NCBI GenBank assembly: GCA_041605955.1
Contig: JBFIXI010000009.1
Span: forward strand, 21,283-85,282
DNA length: 64,000 bases
Direction of reading: 5' to 3'
Origin: JAHEJX01 sp041605955
GTDB lineage: Bacteria > Actinomycetota > Acidimicrobiia > Spongiisociales > UBA5794
The notes under the pieces are model-generated. The model did no database searches, had not been told where the DNA came from, and was given only the letters and a program-made list of their open reading frames with translations. Positions 43,875 to 51,771 of this stretch are shown in pieces (the first letter of the stretch is position 1; each line of letters starts with the position of its first letter). Both the position numbers and the translations under genes were made by a program.

Positions 43875-45200
43875 GTGGTAGCCACGACCCTCTGGGAAAA
43901 GGCCAAGTCCAGTTTGTTCTTCATCCCGGCCGCCTTTATCGGCGCGTCGGCGGTGTTGGCGCTGGTGGCCAATCGCCTCGACTCGGTTGATGCAGCTGAA
44001 GCCTTGCCCTTCTTGCTGCCCACTTCCCTCGCCGGAGCCCGCACCCTGTTGGCAAGCATCGCCGGTGCCACGATCACGGTTGCCGCTCTCGTCTTCTCGA
44101 TGACCGCAGTGACCGTCCAGCTCGCCGCCAGCCAGTACTCACCGCGGGTACTCGAAGGGTTCTTGCGGGATCGCACACAGCAAGTCGTCATCGGGGTCGT
44201 GGTGGGCACTTTCACCTTCTCCTTGGTATCGCTGGCCACGATGGGCGCCGGGGTGCGCGATGCCGAAGGGGTCTTCGCGGCCTGGGCGGCCACGTTGGCC
44301 ACCGGGCTCGGGGTGGCCACGGTGGTAGCCATCGTCGTCTTCGTCGATCACGTGACTCGCCGGGTGCGAGTTGACGACATCGTCCGCCGGCTCGCCGCTG
44401 AGACTGCGACCAGCATGGCGGCGGCGTCTTCCGACGTGGGTCCGGACTCGCTCACCGAGCTCCAGGTGACTGCCGGCAGCGAGGGGATCTCTCTGTGGGC
44501 CGATCGAACCGGCTGGGTGCAGCGGTTGGACGTCGATGGGGCGTTGGAGAGCTTGCCGGCCGGCTCGATGGCGAGCCTGTCGCGCCCGGTGGGCTCGTAC
44601 GTCGTGGAAGGAGACGAGCTGGCGATGGTCTGGCCCGCCGCCGACGATGCGAATGTCGACCTCGAGACGCTCCGGACCGCGATCGCTATCGGAGAGACCC
44701 GGACGATAGGCCAGGATCCGGCATTCGGCCTCAGGCAGCTTACCGACATTGCGCTCAGAGCTCTTTCGCCCGGCGTCAACGATCCCGCCACGGCGGCTGA
44801 TGTGGTGCGTCATCTTGCTGAGCCGCTCCGGATCGCCTTGTTGCGGCCGTCGCGGCGGCGCGTCCACCGCCGGCCCGATGGAACCCGCCTGCTCGTCGCA
44901 CTGCAGCAGGATCATGTCGATTACCTGGCCCGTCCGCTTGCCGAGATTCGGGCGGCCGCCGGCGAGCAGCCGCTGGTGCTGGAGGCCATGGCGGAAACGC
45001 TGGCGTCGCTCCGGGCGCAGGTGGCGCGGGCCGGGCTCGACGAGCGGGTCGAGCTGATCGAATCCCAGTTGGAAGAGCTGAGCGCCGTGGTCGCCGGCTC
45101 CCAGGCGTCGCCGGACCATATGGCGAGGGCCCGCGCAACGTTGGAGCGGATAGCGCCACACCTTCCCTCGTCGGCCGGACGGCCGCAGCAAAGGACCTGA
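43875..45200 (+). CDS. DUF2254-family membrane protein
   Basis: 441 residues from GTG 43875 (GGGAGGC upstream). Four membrane helices within the first 160 residues (SSLFFIPAAFIGASAVLALV; TLLASIAGATITVAALVFSMTAVTVQLAASQYSPRVL; two more), then a cytoplasmic part. FSMTAVTVQLAASQYSPR and RTIGQDPAFGLRQLTDIALRALSPGVNDPATA are family hallmarks. Function unknown, possibly a channel-like envelope protein. It is divergent from mscS, and both have sigma-B-type promoters. Confidence 0.9.
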   Translation: MVATTLWEKAKSSLFFIPAAFIGASAVLALVANRLDSVDAAEALPFLLPTSLAGARTLLASIAGATITVAALVFSMTAVTVQLAASQYSPRVLEGFLRDRTQQVVIGVVVGTFTFSLVSLATMGAGVRDAEGVFAAWAATLATGLGVATVVAIVVFVDHVTRRVRVDDIVRRLAAETATSMAAASSDVGPDSLTELQVTAGSEGISLWADRTGWVQRLDVDGALESLPAGSMASLSRPVGSYVVEGDELAMVWPAADDANVDLETLRTAIAIGETRTIGQDPAFGLRQLTDIALRALSPGVNDPATAADVVRHLAEPLRIALLRPSRRRVHRRPDGTRLLVALQQDHVDYLARPLAEIRAAAGEQPLVLEAMAETLASLRAQVARAGLDERVELIESQLEELSAVVAGSQASPDHMARARATLERIAPHLPSSAGRPQQRT

Positions 45201-45208
45201 GCGCACTC

Positions 45209-45233
45209 GTTTGGAACGTATCCGATCGGGTAT
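45209..45233 (+). promoter_or_regulatory. Sigma-B-type promoter for RsbW-like gene
   Basis: GTTT (45209-45212), 15-base spacer, GGGTAT (45228-45233), an exact consensus match 44 bases before ATG 45278. A second GGGTAT follows at 45243-45248. Confidence 0.75.
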
Positions 45234-45277
45234 GTCCCCATTGGGTATGTCATTGGACAAGCCAGCTTCGAATCAAC

Positions 45278-45649
45278 ATGCGTAGCACACTCATCGACCG
45301 CACTCGGAATGCACCGGCCGTGGGCCGCCAGTTCGTCAGGGGAGTGTTGGCGGACTTTCCGGAGGTCGCCGATGATGCGGCCTTGGTAGTCAGCGAGCTG
45401 CTGACTAACGCTGTCGTGCACGGCGGCGCCAATGATGCACCCCTGGCGGTGTCGGTGGAAGCCGGCGAGGAACGAGTCCGGATCCGCGTTGGCAGCGACT
45501 CCGCAGACGAGTTTCGTATCGCGCCGAAACGCCGCAACGCTCCGGGGGGCTTCGGGTTGTCGATCATCAGCTCGCTGGCTGCACAGTGGGGTTTCCGGCG
45601 CCGTCCGATCAGCGAGGTATGGTGCGACCTGCCCCTGGTCCGCTGCTGA
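45278..45649 (+). CDS. RsbW-like ATP-binding anti-sigma/serine kinase protein
   Basis: 123 residues from ATG 45278. A single HATPase_c_2 domain: N-box VVSELLTNAVVHGG with the ATP/Mg Asn present, and GGFGLSIISSLAAQWG for the lid region. Such proteins bind a sigma factor or phosphorylate a STAS antagonist. Its own sigma-B-type promoter suggests feedback. The G1 Asp motif is weak (GSDSADEF), so kinase activity is not certain. Confidence 0.88.
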   Translation: MRSTLIDRTRNAPAVGRQFVRGVLADFPEVADDAALVVSELLTNAVVHGGANDAPLAVSVEAGEERVRIRVGSDSADEFRIAPKRRNAPGGFGLSIISSLAAQWGFRRRPISEVWCDLPLVRC

Positions 45650-45769
45650 TTGGCTCGCTGCTTTCCGGCTCACCGCTCACCGGCTCGCTGTTTCGGCAAT
45701 GGTGTGTCTGTGGCTGATCGGGAAGGGTGTGCCCATAACTGACGGCTGCCGGGCGGCGCAGGGGAGCGC

Positions 45770-46288
45770 TCAGCCAGTGCCGCGGAGCAACGGGGGATCG
45801 TGGAGGGGCCGGGCGCTCGCCAGCCGGTCGATCGTCGCGGCCACCTCGCCGTGCAGGTCGGTCAGGAAAGCCGCCAGGTCCGCCGGCAGACAATGGTGGG
45901 GCACGCCCTGAAGCGCTCTTGCCAGTGCGGTTTCTCCGCGAACGCACTCGTCGAGGATTCCGCCGTCGGCCACTTCCTCGAGCTGCCTGATCCAAGCCCG
46001 GTGCAAGCGGCCGGCGATATCGGTGAGTTCGGAGAGCGGTAGCGCCAGAGCGGTCGATAGTTCGAGAAGGCTGCGGTACGCCTGCTGTCGTGACGCTGCC
46101 AATGAGAGTAGGCGGGCGGCCAAGTCTGCGTCCGTAGTGTGGGCGGCGGCTGTTTCAAACCCGGTGACGCTCTGGCGCATGCGTAGGGCTGCTTTCTCGA
46201 GGCAGCGGCGCGCCATCGCCCGCGGCGCCGGGCGCAACGGTGCCGGGGCGACGGCAGCGGGCGCCAGCGGAGAGTCGACGGGGATCAT
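45770..46288 (-). CDS. Helical-bundle protein encoded with Dps
   Basis: 172 residues from ATG 46288, overlapping the Dps stop (ATGA). The sequence is strongly helical (MARRCLEKAALRMRQSVTGFETAAAHTTDADLAARLLSLAASRQQ) and may be a four-helix bundle like the DUF2383/PA2169 or ferritin-like groups. No clear metal ligands of ferritins (ExxH) are seen. Being coupled to Dps it may share DNA-protection or iron-handling roles. Family unassigned. Confidence 0.7.
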   Translation of the reverse strand: MIPVDSPLAPAAVAPAPLRPAPRAMARRCLEKAALRMRQSVTGFETAAAHTTDADLAARLLSLAASRQQAYRSLLELSTALALPLSELTDIAGRLHRAWIRQLEEVADGGILDECVRGETALARALQGVPHHCLPADLAAFLTDLHGEVAATIDRLASARPLHDPPLLRGTG

Positions 46289-46845
46289 TGCAGATGGTCG
46301 GTGGTGGCGGCCGCCGCGGCGGCGCCCAGCTCGGTTTCCTCGGCCGAAGTGGGCAGTTGGCCAGAGGTATTCTCCAGGTGGGCCCGAATGAACCACTGGT
46401 AGAGCTCGAGCCGGCCCGTCTGGGCAGTGAGGAGGTCGGCGGTCACCGGATCGAGCGACTCGGTCGTCGCGATGGCGGTCCGGTGGTCTCCGGCGACACC
46501 TTCATAGACCTTGTCGAGAGCGCCCAAGTGGGCAGCTACGACCGCCCGCCCGATGCTGTAGTCGTCCCAGCGGCGATGCTCGACCAGATAGCCAGGCAGC
46601 CCGCTGGGGATGCCTCCCAGCGTGGCGATCCTCTCGGCGACTTCGTCGGCCATCTGGCGAACGCCCGCTACCTGAACATCGAGCAGCTCGTGCGCCGACA
46701 TGAAACCCGGCCCGACGACATTCCAGTGGACATGCTTGAGCGTCAGCTCCAGGTCTATGAGTCCGTTGAGACGGTCCTGCAGGATGTCGCTCACTTGGGC
46801 GGCGGCCGCTCGATCGACTCCGGCAGGTGAGAAGCGGTGTTCCAT
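46285..46845 (-). CDS. dps: Dps-family DNA-protection/ferritin-like protein
   Basis: 186 residues from ATG 46845. Dps signature LELTLKHVHWNVVGPGFMSAHELLD supplies the conserved ferroxidase His and Asp, and QMADEVAERIATLGG supplies the Asp/Glu partners. Dps dodecamers store iron, detoxify peroxide and condense DNA. The basic N-terminus is short. A sigma-B-type promoter is 43 bases upstream. Dps genes are classic general-stress regulon members. Confidence 0.95.
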   Translation of the reverse strand: MEHRFSPAGVDRAAAAQVSDILQDRLNGLIDLELTLKHVHWNVVGPGFMSAHELLDVQVAGVRQMADEVAERIATLGGIPSGLPGYLVEHRRWDDYSIGRAVVAAHLGALDKVYEGVAGDHRTAIATTESLDPVTADLLTAQTGRLELYQWFIRAHLENTSGQLPTSAEETELGAAAAAATTDHLQ

Positions 46846-46888
46846 TGTCAGCGGTCCCTTCCTTGGTTCACTTCAACAAGGAATAGAC

Positions 46889-46914
46889 CTACCCGAGGAG
46901 CCTCAGGGTCAAAC
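46889..46914 (-). promoter_or_regulatory. Sigma-B-type promoter for dps
   Basis: Minus-strand GTTT (46914-46911), 16-base spacer, GGGTAG (46894-46889). Confidence 0.72.
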
Positions 46915-46956
46915 GGCCCGGTGGCCGCTCGCGGTCTCGCGACGCGGCGCGTTTGC

Positions 46957-47331
46957 TCAGCGACCCACCGTGAACGTGATTGAAGGCTTGCCGGCCGCGA
47001 CGTCGAGTGACACGTCCGCGGCGACCGAGTTGAGCACGACGGCACCAAGCGAACCTGGCCAGTCAACGGGCGGCCACTGCGCAATCGCCGTGGTCCGGCT
47101 GATCGTGAAGTCAAGCCCGTTCGCAGCCGGTGAGACAACGCATTCGAGGTTGCCTTCCCCCGCCGTGTCGGCCAGGAGTGCTCCACTCGCTTCGTCGATT
47201 GCCAGGTTCATGTCCTCGAGCACGTCGAACGCAAGCAGGTGCTCGGCCGCCGCTGCGCTGGCCACGGTCCGGATCACGCGGACGGCCGCGGCAGTGGCGG
47301 GGACAGATATCCGGAGCGAGCTGGCCAACAT
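46957..47331 (-). CDS. Degenerate HATPase (RsbW-like) protein
   Basis: 124 residues if started at ATG 47331; the longer open frame is antisense to STAS and unlikely. The pattern follows the RsbW fold (RISVPATAAAVRVIRTVASAAAAEH...LAIDEASGALLADTAGEG...FTVGR), but the N-box Asn and basic residue are replaced (DEASGALLA), so ATP binding is doubtful. The coding evidence is compositional plus resemblance to its neighbours. It is divergent from the STAS gene and may be a non-kinase anti-sigma or adaptor protein. Confidence 0.6.
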   Translation of the reverse strand: MLASSLRISVPATAAAVRVIRTVASAAAAEHLLAFDVLEDMNLAIDEASGALLADTAGEGNLECVVSPAANGLDFTISRTTAIAQWPPVDWPGSLGAVVLNSVAADVSLDVAAGKPSITFTVGR

Positions 47332-47383
47332 CAGTTCGTATACTACGCAAGCGCAGAAACCCGCTTCCTGACAGGTGACCGGC

Positions 47384-47722
47384 ATGCCCGACCAGATAGC
47401 CATCGAAGAGTCGACCGAGGAGGGGCGCGTCGTTCTCGACGTGTCCGGCGAGATCGACCTGGCGACCGCCCCCCAATTCGAGACTCGCCTCGGCGCAGTC
47501 AACACGGGGGGCTCTGTCGTCGTCGACTTGACCAATGTCACCTTCATCGACTCGACCGGTCTGCGGGTTCTCATCAGCGCCCACGAGAAGGCCACCGAAC
47601 ACGGAGGACGCTTGGCGATAGTCGCCACCGAGGGGCCCGTGACCAAGTTGCTGGCGATCACCGGCGTCGACGAATGGCTGAACGTGTACGCGACCCGAAG
47701 CTCAGCCACGGAAGATGGATAA
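47384..47722 (+). CDS. STAS-domain anti-sigma factor antagonist (RsbV-like)
   Basis: 112 residues from ATG 47384 (AGGTGA upstream; GTG 47375 is an alternative). STAS fold: VVLDVSGEIDLATAPQFETRL, then VVVDLTNVTFIDSTGLRVLISAH with the phosphorylatable Ser of IDSTG. Phosphorylation by an RsbW-type kinase would release it from the anti-sigma, and the PP2C at 49107 would reverse this. It overlaps the next gene by eight bases. Confidence 0.94.
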   Translation: MPDQIAIEESTEEGRVVLDVSGEIDLATAPQFETRLGAVNTGGSVVVDLTNVTFIDSTGLRVLISAHEKATEHGGRLAIVATEGPVTKLLAITGVDEWLNVYATRSSATEDG

Positions 47723-48077
47723 GTCCGAGATCTATCGCCTCGAGCTCGCTGCCCGTCCCGAGTCTGTTGCCCTAGCCCGGCTCTTCCTGGCCACGGTGCT
47801 GCGGGTGTCCGCCGCATCGGAGGAGGTTGTCGAAGATGCCAAACTGGCCGTGTCGGAGCTGGCCACTTCGGCCGTGCTCACCTCTGGCGGCGAACGGTTG
47901 CAGATCACGGCGGCGACGACGGCAGCGGGCATCGAAGTCACCGTGGAGCCGTTTGCGGGTGGCGAGGATCCCTCCAGCGTCGAACGGATGGATGTGGCCG
48001 CGGCTCTCTTTCCGACGACCGAACATGACGTCGCCCGACGGCGAGTCGGCTTCGTGGTCGATTTGGCGGCGCAGTGA
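47715..48077 (+). CDS. Degenerate HATPase anti-sigma-like protein
   Basis: 120 residues, ATG 47715, overlapping the STAS gene by 8 bp and sharing TGATG with the sigma gene. Fold resembles RsbW (ELAARPESVALARLFLATVL...AKLAVSELATSAVLTSGG), but the N-box reads ELATSAVLTS with no Asn or His, and no DxGxG loop is present. It is therefore unlikely to be a kinase. By position (STAS-HATPase-sigma) it is the probable anti-sigma factor. Confidence 0.8.
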   Translation: MDKSEIYRLELAARPESVALARLFLATVLRVSAASEEVVEDAKLAVSELATSAVLTSGGERLQITAATTAAGIEVTVEPFAGGEDPSSVERMDVAAALFPTTEHDVARRRVGFVVDLAAQ

Positions 48078-48811
48078 TGGAATCGTCCGCGGAGGGGGCA
48101 TGGTTCGCCTCACGGCAGGACCCGGCGGCGCGCCGCAAGTTGGTCGAGAAGTACGACGGCTTGGCAACGCGGCTCGCCTACCGCTACCGGGGACGCGGCG
48201 AGCCGCAGGACGACCTCGACCAGGTCGCCCGGCTCGGCTTGCTGAACGCGATCGAGCGCTTCGACCCGAGTTTCGGGGTGCAATTCTCGACCTTCGCAAC
48301 GCGCACGATCATGGGCGAGCTCAAACGTCACTTGCGCGACAAGACTTGGTCGGTGCGAGTGCCGCGATCACTCCAGGAGCGTTGGCTGGAGGCATCCCGC
48401 GCCGCCGAGGACCTGACGCACCGCCTGCATCGCTCGCCCACGGTGGATGAGATCGCCCGCGAGATCGGGGCGTCCCGGGAAGAGCTGCTCGAGGCGATGG
48501 ATGCCGGTTCGGCGTATACGGCGGGGTCACTCGATGCCCCGGTCGGCGACGATGAGGCGGCGACGAGCTTCGGCGACCTTCTCGGCAGCCTCGACGGGGA
48601 TCTCGAGCTCGCCGGTCCCTGGGCGGCGGCGGTCGACCACATCAGGGAGCTCCCCGAGCGACAGCAAGCCATATTGGTGTTGCGCTTCTTCGAAGATCGC
48701 TCCCAGAGTGAGATCGCCGACGAGTTGGGGATCTCACAGATGCACGTCTCCCGGCTGCTGCGTCGCAGCCTCGACGAGTTGCGTGCCAGAGCCGGCGCTG
48801 TCGACGGCTGA
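48077..48811 (+). CDS. SigB/SigF/SigG-family RNA polymerase sigma factor
   Basis: 244 residues from ATG 48077. Region 2 (YDGLATRLAYRYRGRGEPQDDLDQVARLGLLNAIERFDP, FSTFATRTIMGELKRHLRDKTWSVRVPRSLQE), region 3 and region 4 (LPERQQAILVLRFFEDRSQSEIADELGISQMHVSRLLRRSL) are complete. It directs polymerase to GTTT/GGGTAT-type promoters in related systems, and such promoters cluster in this window. It is co-transcribed with STAS and HATPase partners in a partner-switch operon. Confidence 0.95.
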   Translation: MESSAEGAWFASRQDPAARRKLVEKYDGLATRLAYRYRGRGEPQDDLDQVARLGLLNAIERFDPSFGVQFSTFATRTIMGELKRHLRDKTWSVRVPRSLQERWLEASRAAEDLTHRLHRSPTVDEIAREIGASREELLEAMDAGSAYTAGSLDAPVGDDEAATSFGDLLGSLDGDLELAGPWAAAVDHIRELPERQQAILVLRFFEDRSQSEIADELGISQMHVSRLLRRSLDELRARAGAVDG

Positions 48812-48880
48812 CGGGTTTCAGTTCGGTCCCTCCCGGGAAGGTTTGCTACACGACCGTCCCCGAATAAGGAGCTGAGAACC

Positions 48881-49024
48881 ATGGGCTGGTTGGCCTCATT
48901 CAAGAGCCTGCGCGGGTTGGGAATTCCGCCGCTGCTGGCCGGAGCTGCGCTGCTCGGCCTCTTCTTCTATCTCAGGCACACGTCTTCGACCGACCAGAGT
49001 CAGGAGCGGGCTGCGGCGGCGTGA
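48881..49024 (+). CDS. Small single-pass membrane protein (47 aa)
   Basis: Begins MGWLASFKSLRGLG after AAGGAGCTGAGAACC, has one hydrophobic helix (about 15-33, IPPLLAGAALLGLFFYL) and a polar C-terminal tail. Family unknown. A near-match GTTT-N16-GGGAAG lies just upstream, around 48815-48840, but the -10 deviates. Confidence 0.7.
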   Translation: MGWLASFKSLRGLGIPPLLAGAALLGLFFYLRHTSSTDQSQERAAAA

Positions 49025-49106
49025 GCGGCGGGTAGCGGCCGAGTGTGGTCGCCCTCGCTTCGACCACCGTGAAACGAGGTCTCCTCAAGAGCTAGGGTCC
49101 GGCGCG

Positions 49107-50774
49107 GTGACCGAGGAAACGCGTTCGACTGCGCAGTCCGCTGCGAACTGGCTCGCCGACATCGGCGTCGGCACCTGGACCTGGGATCCGGCAGCCGGCG
49201 TCGTCGCGTGGGACCCAGCCACCGAGGCTGTCTACGGTCTCGACACCGGGTCGTTCCCCGGTACGTTCGATGCGTACCTCAATCTGATCCATCCGGATGA
49301 TCGCGACGAGGTCGTCAAGGTCATCGGCGAGGTCGCCACGATGGGTGGCGACTACTCGATCCGCCACCGGGTCGTCTGGCCGAACGGAGTGGTGCGGTGG
49401 GTCGAAGGACAGGGCCGGATCACGGTCGACGAGACCGGCCAGCCGTTGGACGGCCGCGGCATCGTCTATGCACTCACCGATCGGGTCACCTTCGACAAGG
49501 AACGGGCGGAGCTAACTGCGAGCGAAGAGGTGGCCCGGGCGGACCTGGCGGCCTCGCGAGAGCGACTGCGTTTCCTCATCGACCTCACCGATGCCATCGC
49601 GGGCACGCTCAACACAGAGCGGGTCGCTCGCCAATTCGTGTCCCTCATCACCGGGCGGCTTGCGTCGGCGTGCATCGTGGACGTGCAGCTCCAGGAGCCG
49701 TTCGGTCACCTGTTCACCTGTGTCGGTCACTCCACCCGGGGCCAGCACGTGACGTCTGGAACGCCTCTGACATTGCCGGCGGCCACCGCCCGCCTGGGCA
49801 CGCCGCTGGATGGCTCGGGGCGTCTGCCGGAAAGCATCCTCGACGTCGACACCCCCGAGCAAGCGAAGATCGTCGACGAGCCCGGCGCCAAATACGTGAG
49901 CGCAGTGCCGCTGATGGCCCACGGGACCAGAATCGGAACTGCGGTCGCCGTGCGGACGGGCCGGGCCTGGAGTCGGGAGAGCCGCGAGCTGTTGGAGGCG
50001 GCCTGCCGCCGTGCCGCCGGGGCCTTCGACCGGGCGGAGCTGCATGCCGACCGCTCGAAGTTCGTGGCCATGTTCCAAGCAGCGGCCACCCCACGCGATC
50101 TCCCCCGTATCCCGGGACTCGACCTTGCCGCCCACTACCGCCCGGCGACCGATCTGATACGGCTCGGGGGCGATCTGTACGACGTGTTCCCGCTCCCCGG
50201 CGGCTCCTGGATGCTGGTGGTCGGCGACATCTGTGGCAAGGGCATCGTCGCTGCCGGCCATGCCGAGCTGGCGAGAACGGCGCTGCGGGCGGCTGCGGTG
50301 GCGACCGAGGACCCGGTCGAGACGCTGCGCGTGCTCAACCGCACTCTTCTGACCGAATCCACCAGACCGATGCTGACGGCGGCAGTGGCCAAGGTGACCC
50401 CGACGTCCGGACAAGCGACCTTCGAGGTGGCTGTCGCCGGCCACCCGCCTCCGCTGTTGGTCCAGGGTCTCGACGACTGGAGGGTTCTCGAGGTGAAAGG
50501 AACCATGCTCGGAGTTACCGAGCAGCCCAAATTCGAACGAATCACCCATGTACTCGAGAGTGGCCAAAGCGTTGCGCTCTACACGGATGGCGTGACCGAG
50601 AGTCGCTTCGGTTCGACCTTCTTCGGAGTGGATCGGCTGGGAAAGACCCTCAGCAAAGGCTGGTCGGCATCGGCGAATGCCCTGGTCGGTGACGTGGCCA
50701 GCACGATCGACGCCTGGGCGGCCGGCCAGCCCTCGGACGATCTCCTGCTGATGGTTGCCCGCTGTGAGGGGTGA
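49107..50774 (+). CDS. PAS-GAF-SpoIIE (PP2C-type) phosphatase, RsbU/RsbP-like
   Basis: 555 residues from GTG 49107. PAS domain (about 15-125; WTWDPAAGVVAWDPATEAVYGLD, IHPDDRDEV), GAF (about 150-315) and a PP2C domain (about 330-553) with GGDLYDVFPLPGGSWMLVVGDICGKG, AVAGHPPPLL, LYTDGVTESR and SDDLLLMV. It dephosphorylates STAS antagonists, releasing sigma. Its sensory domains would gate this. The following B12 protein overlaps its end, suggesting a joint input. Confidence 0.94.
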   Translation: MTEETRSTAQSAANWLADIGVGTWTWDPAAGVVAWDPATEAVYGLDTGSFPGTFDAYLNLIHPDDRDEVVKVIGEVATMGGDYSIRHRVVWPNGVVRWVEGQGRITVDETGQPLDGRGIVYALTDRVTFDKERAELTASEEVARADLAASRERLRFLIDLTDAIAGTLNTERVARQFVSLITGRLASACIVDVQLQEPFGHLFTCVGHSTRGQHVTSGTPLTLPAATARLGTPLDGSGRLPESILDVDTPEQAKIVDEPGAKYVSAVPLMAHGTRIGTAVAVRTGRAWSRESRELLEAACRRAAGAFDRAELHADRSKFVAMFQAAATPRDLPRIPGLDLAAHYRPATDLIRLGGDLYDVFPLPGGSWMLVVGDICGKGIVAAGHAELARTALRAAAVATEDPVETLRVLNRTLLTESTRPMLTAAVAKVTPTSGQATFEVAVAGHPPPLLVQGLDDWRVLEVKGTMLGVTEQPKFERITHVLESGQSVALYTDGVTESRFGSTFFGVDRLGKTLSKGWSASANALVGDVASTIDAWAAGQPSDDLLLMVARCEG

Positions 50775-51765
50775 GCTACCCGCAGCGGTCGTTGACGACT
50801 TCGTGATTCGGCTCGGCCATGGCGACGAGGAGGGCTGCCGCGCTCTGGTGGGTGAACTGGTGGCCAGCGGCGGCCAGGGGGTTCGCGCCGTCGCCGACGA
50901 CTTGATCCCGCGAGCGCTCGAGCTGGTGGGCGAGAAATGGGAAGCCGCCGAGTGGAACGTGGCTCAGGAGCATGTCGCCTCGGACATATGCGAACGCATA
51001 GTCGCCACCATGACCATGGAGCTGACGGCTCCTGCCGAGTCGACCTCCGCGGCGGTGATCGCTTGCGCCGAGGGCGAGTGGCACTCGCTGGCGGCCCATA
51101 TCGCCGCGATGGGCTTGCAGTTGCGCAGTTGGCGCCCAGTGGTGCTGGGTCCGTCGGTGTCGGCCAGCCAGCTGGTGGCCGCCATCTACGACGCGGGGCC
51201 GGAGCTGGTTGCGGTGAGTTGCTCGCTGCCCGCCAATCTCCCGGGCGCCCGACGCATGATCGTGACGGCGCTGGAAACGGGTACGCCGGTGGTCGCCGGG
51301 GGGCGGGCGTTCGGCGAGTCCCCCGACGTGGCCAAGCGGCTCGGCGCCTCGAGCTGGGCAGCATCAGCATTCGACTTGGCTGATCTGGCGGAGGGCCTCG
51401 ACACTTTCGTGCCGCCACTGGCGTACCTCGACCAAGCGCTCCACCCCGATCTCGGCATCTTGGAGGCGCACGAGTCGACGATCGTCCAGGAGCTGAGCGA
51501 GCTGCTGGGAGTCGAGCACACCGTCGACGGTGAGCTCGGCGCCGGCGGGGTGTGGCTATTCCGTACGCTGCAGGCTGCCCTGATGTGCGACGACCGCAAG
51601 CTTCTGGAGCGCCAGCTGCAATGGCAGCAAGGCAGATCTCGCCTTGCCGGGGCCCTGCCGGCTGCGGTCATCGCTCGGGCCCTGCTGGCCGCAATTCCGC
51701 GATCCGCAGCCACGGCTCGCGCCTGGCTGGACACAGCAGCCTCCGACGCCGGTGTCGAGCTGTAG
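50764..51765 (+). CDS. Cobalamin-binding sensor with CarH-like Wx9EH cap, B12 domain and C-terminal helical domain
   Basis: 333 residues from GTG 50764, overlapping the phosphatase gene. N-terminal four-helix cap contains W59-x9-E69-H70, the upper-ligand signature of adenosylcobalamin photoreceptors such as CarH and LitR. The Rossmann domain (about 95-215) has GEWHSLA with His 107 at the lower-axial-ligand position (Gly of the usual ExHxxG replaced by Ala), LGPSVSASQL, VSCSLP and VVAGGRAFG. No MerR DNA-binding domain precedes it; instead about 110 helical residues follow (235-333). It may sense light or cobalamin state and act on the partner-switch proteins. Function is inferred. Confidence 0.85.
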   Translation: MRGELPAAVVDDFVIRLGHGDEEGCRALVGELVASGGQGVRAVADDLIPRALELVGEKWEAAEWNVAQEHVASDICERIVATMTMELTAPAESTSAAVIACAEGEWHSLAAHIAAMGLQLRSWRPVVLGPSVSASQLVAAIYDAGPELVAVSCSLPANLPGARRMIVTALETGTPVVAGGRAFGESPDVAKRLGASSWAASAFDLADLAEGLDTFVPPLAYLDQALHPDLGILEAHESTIVQELSELLGVEHTVDGELGAGGVWLFRTLQAALMCDDRKLLERQLQWQQGRSRLAGALPAAVIARALLAAIPRSAATARAWLDTAASDAGVEL

Positions 51766-51771
51766 TGACGC

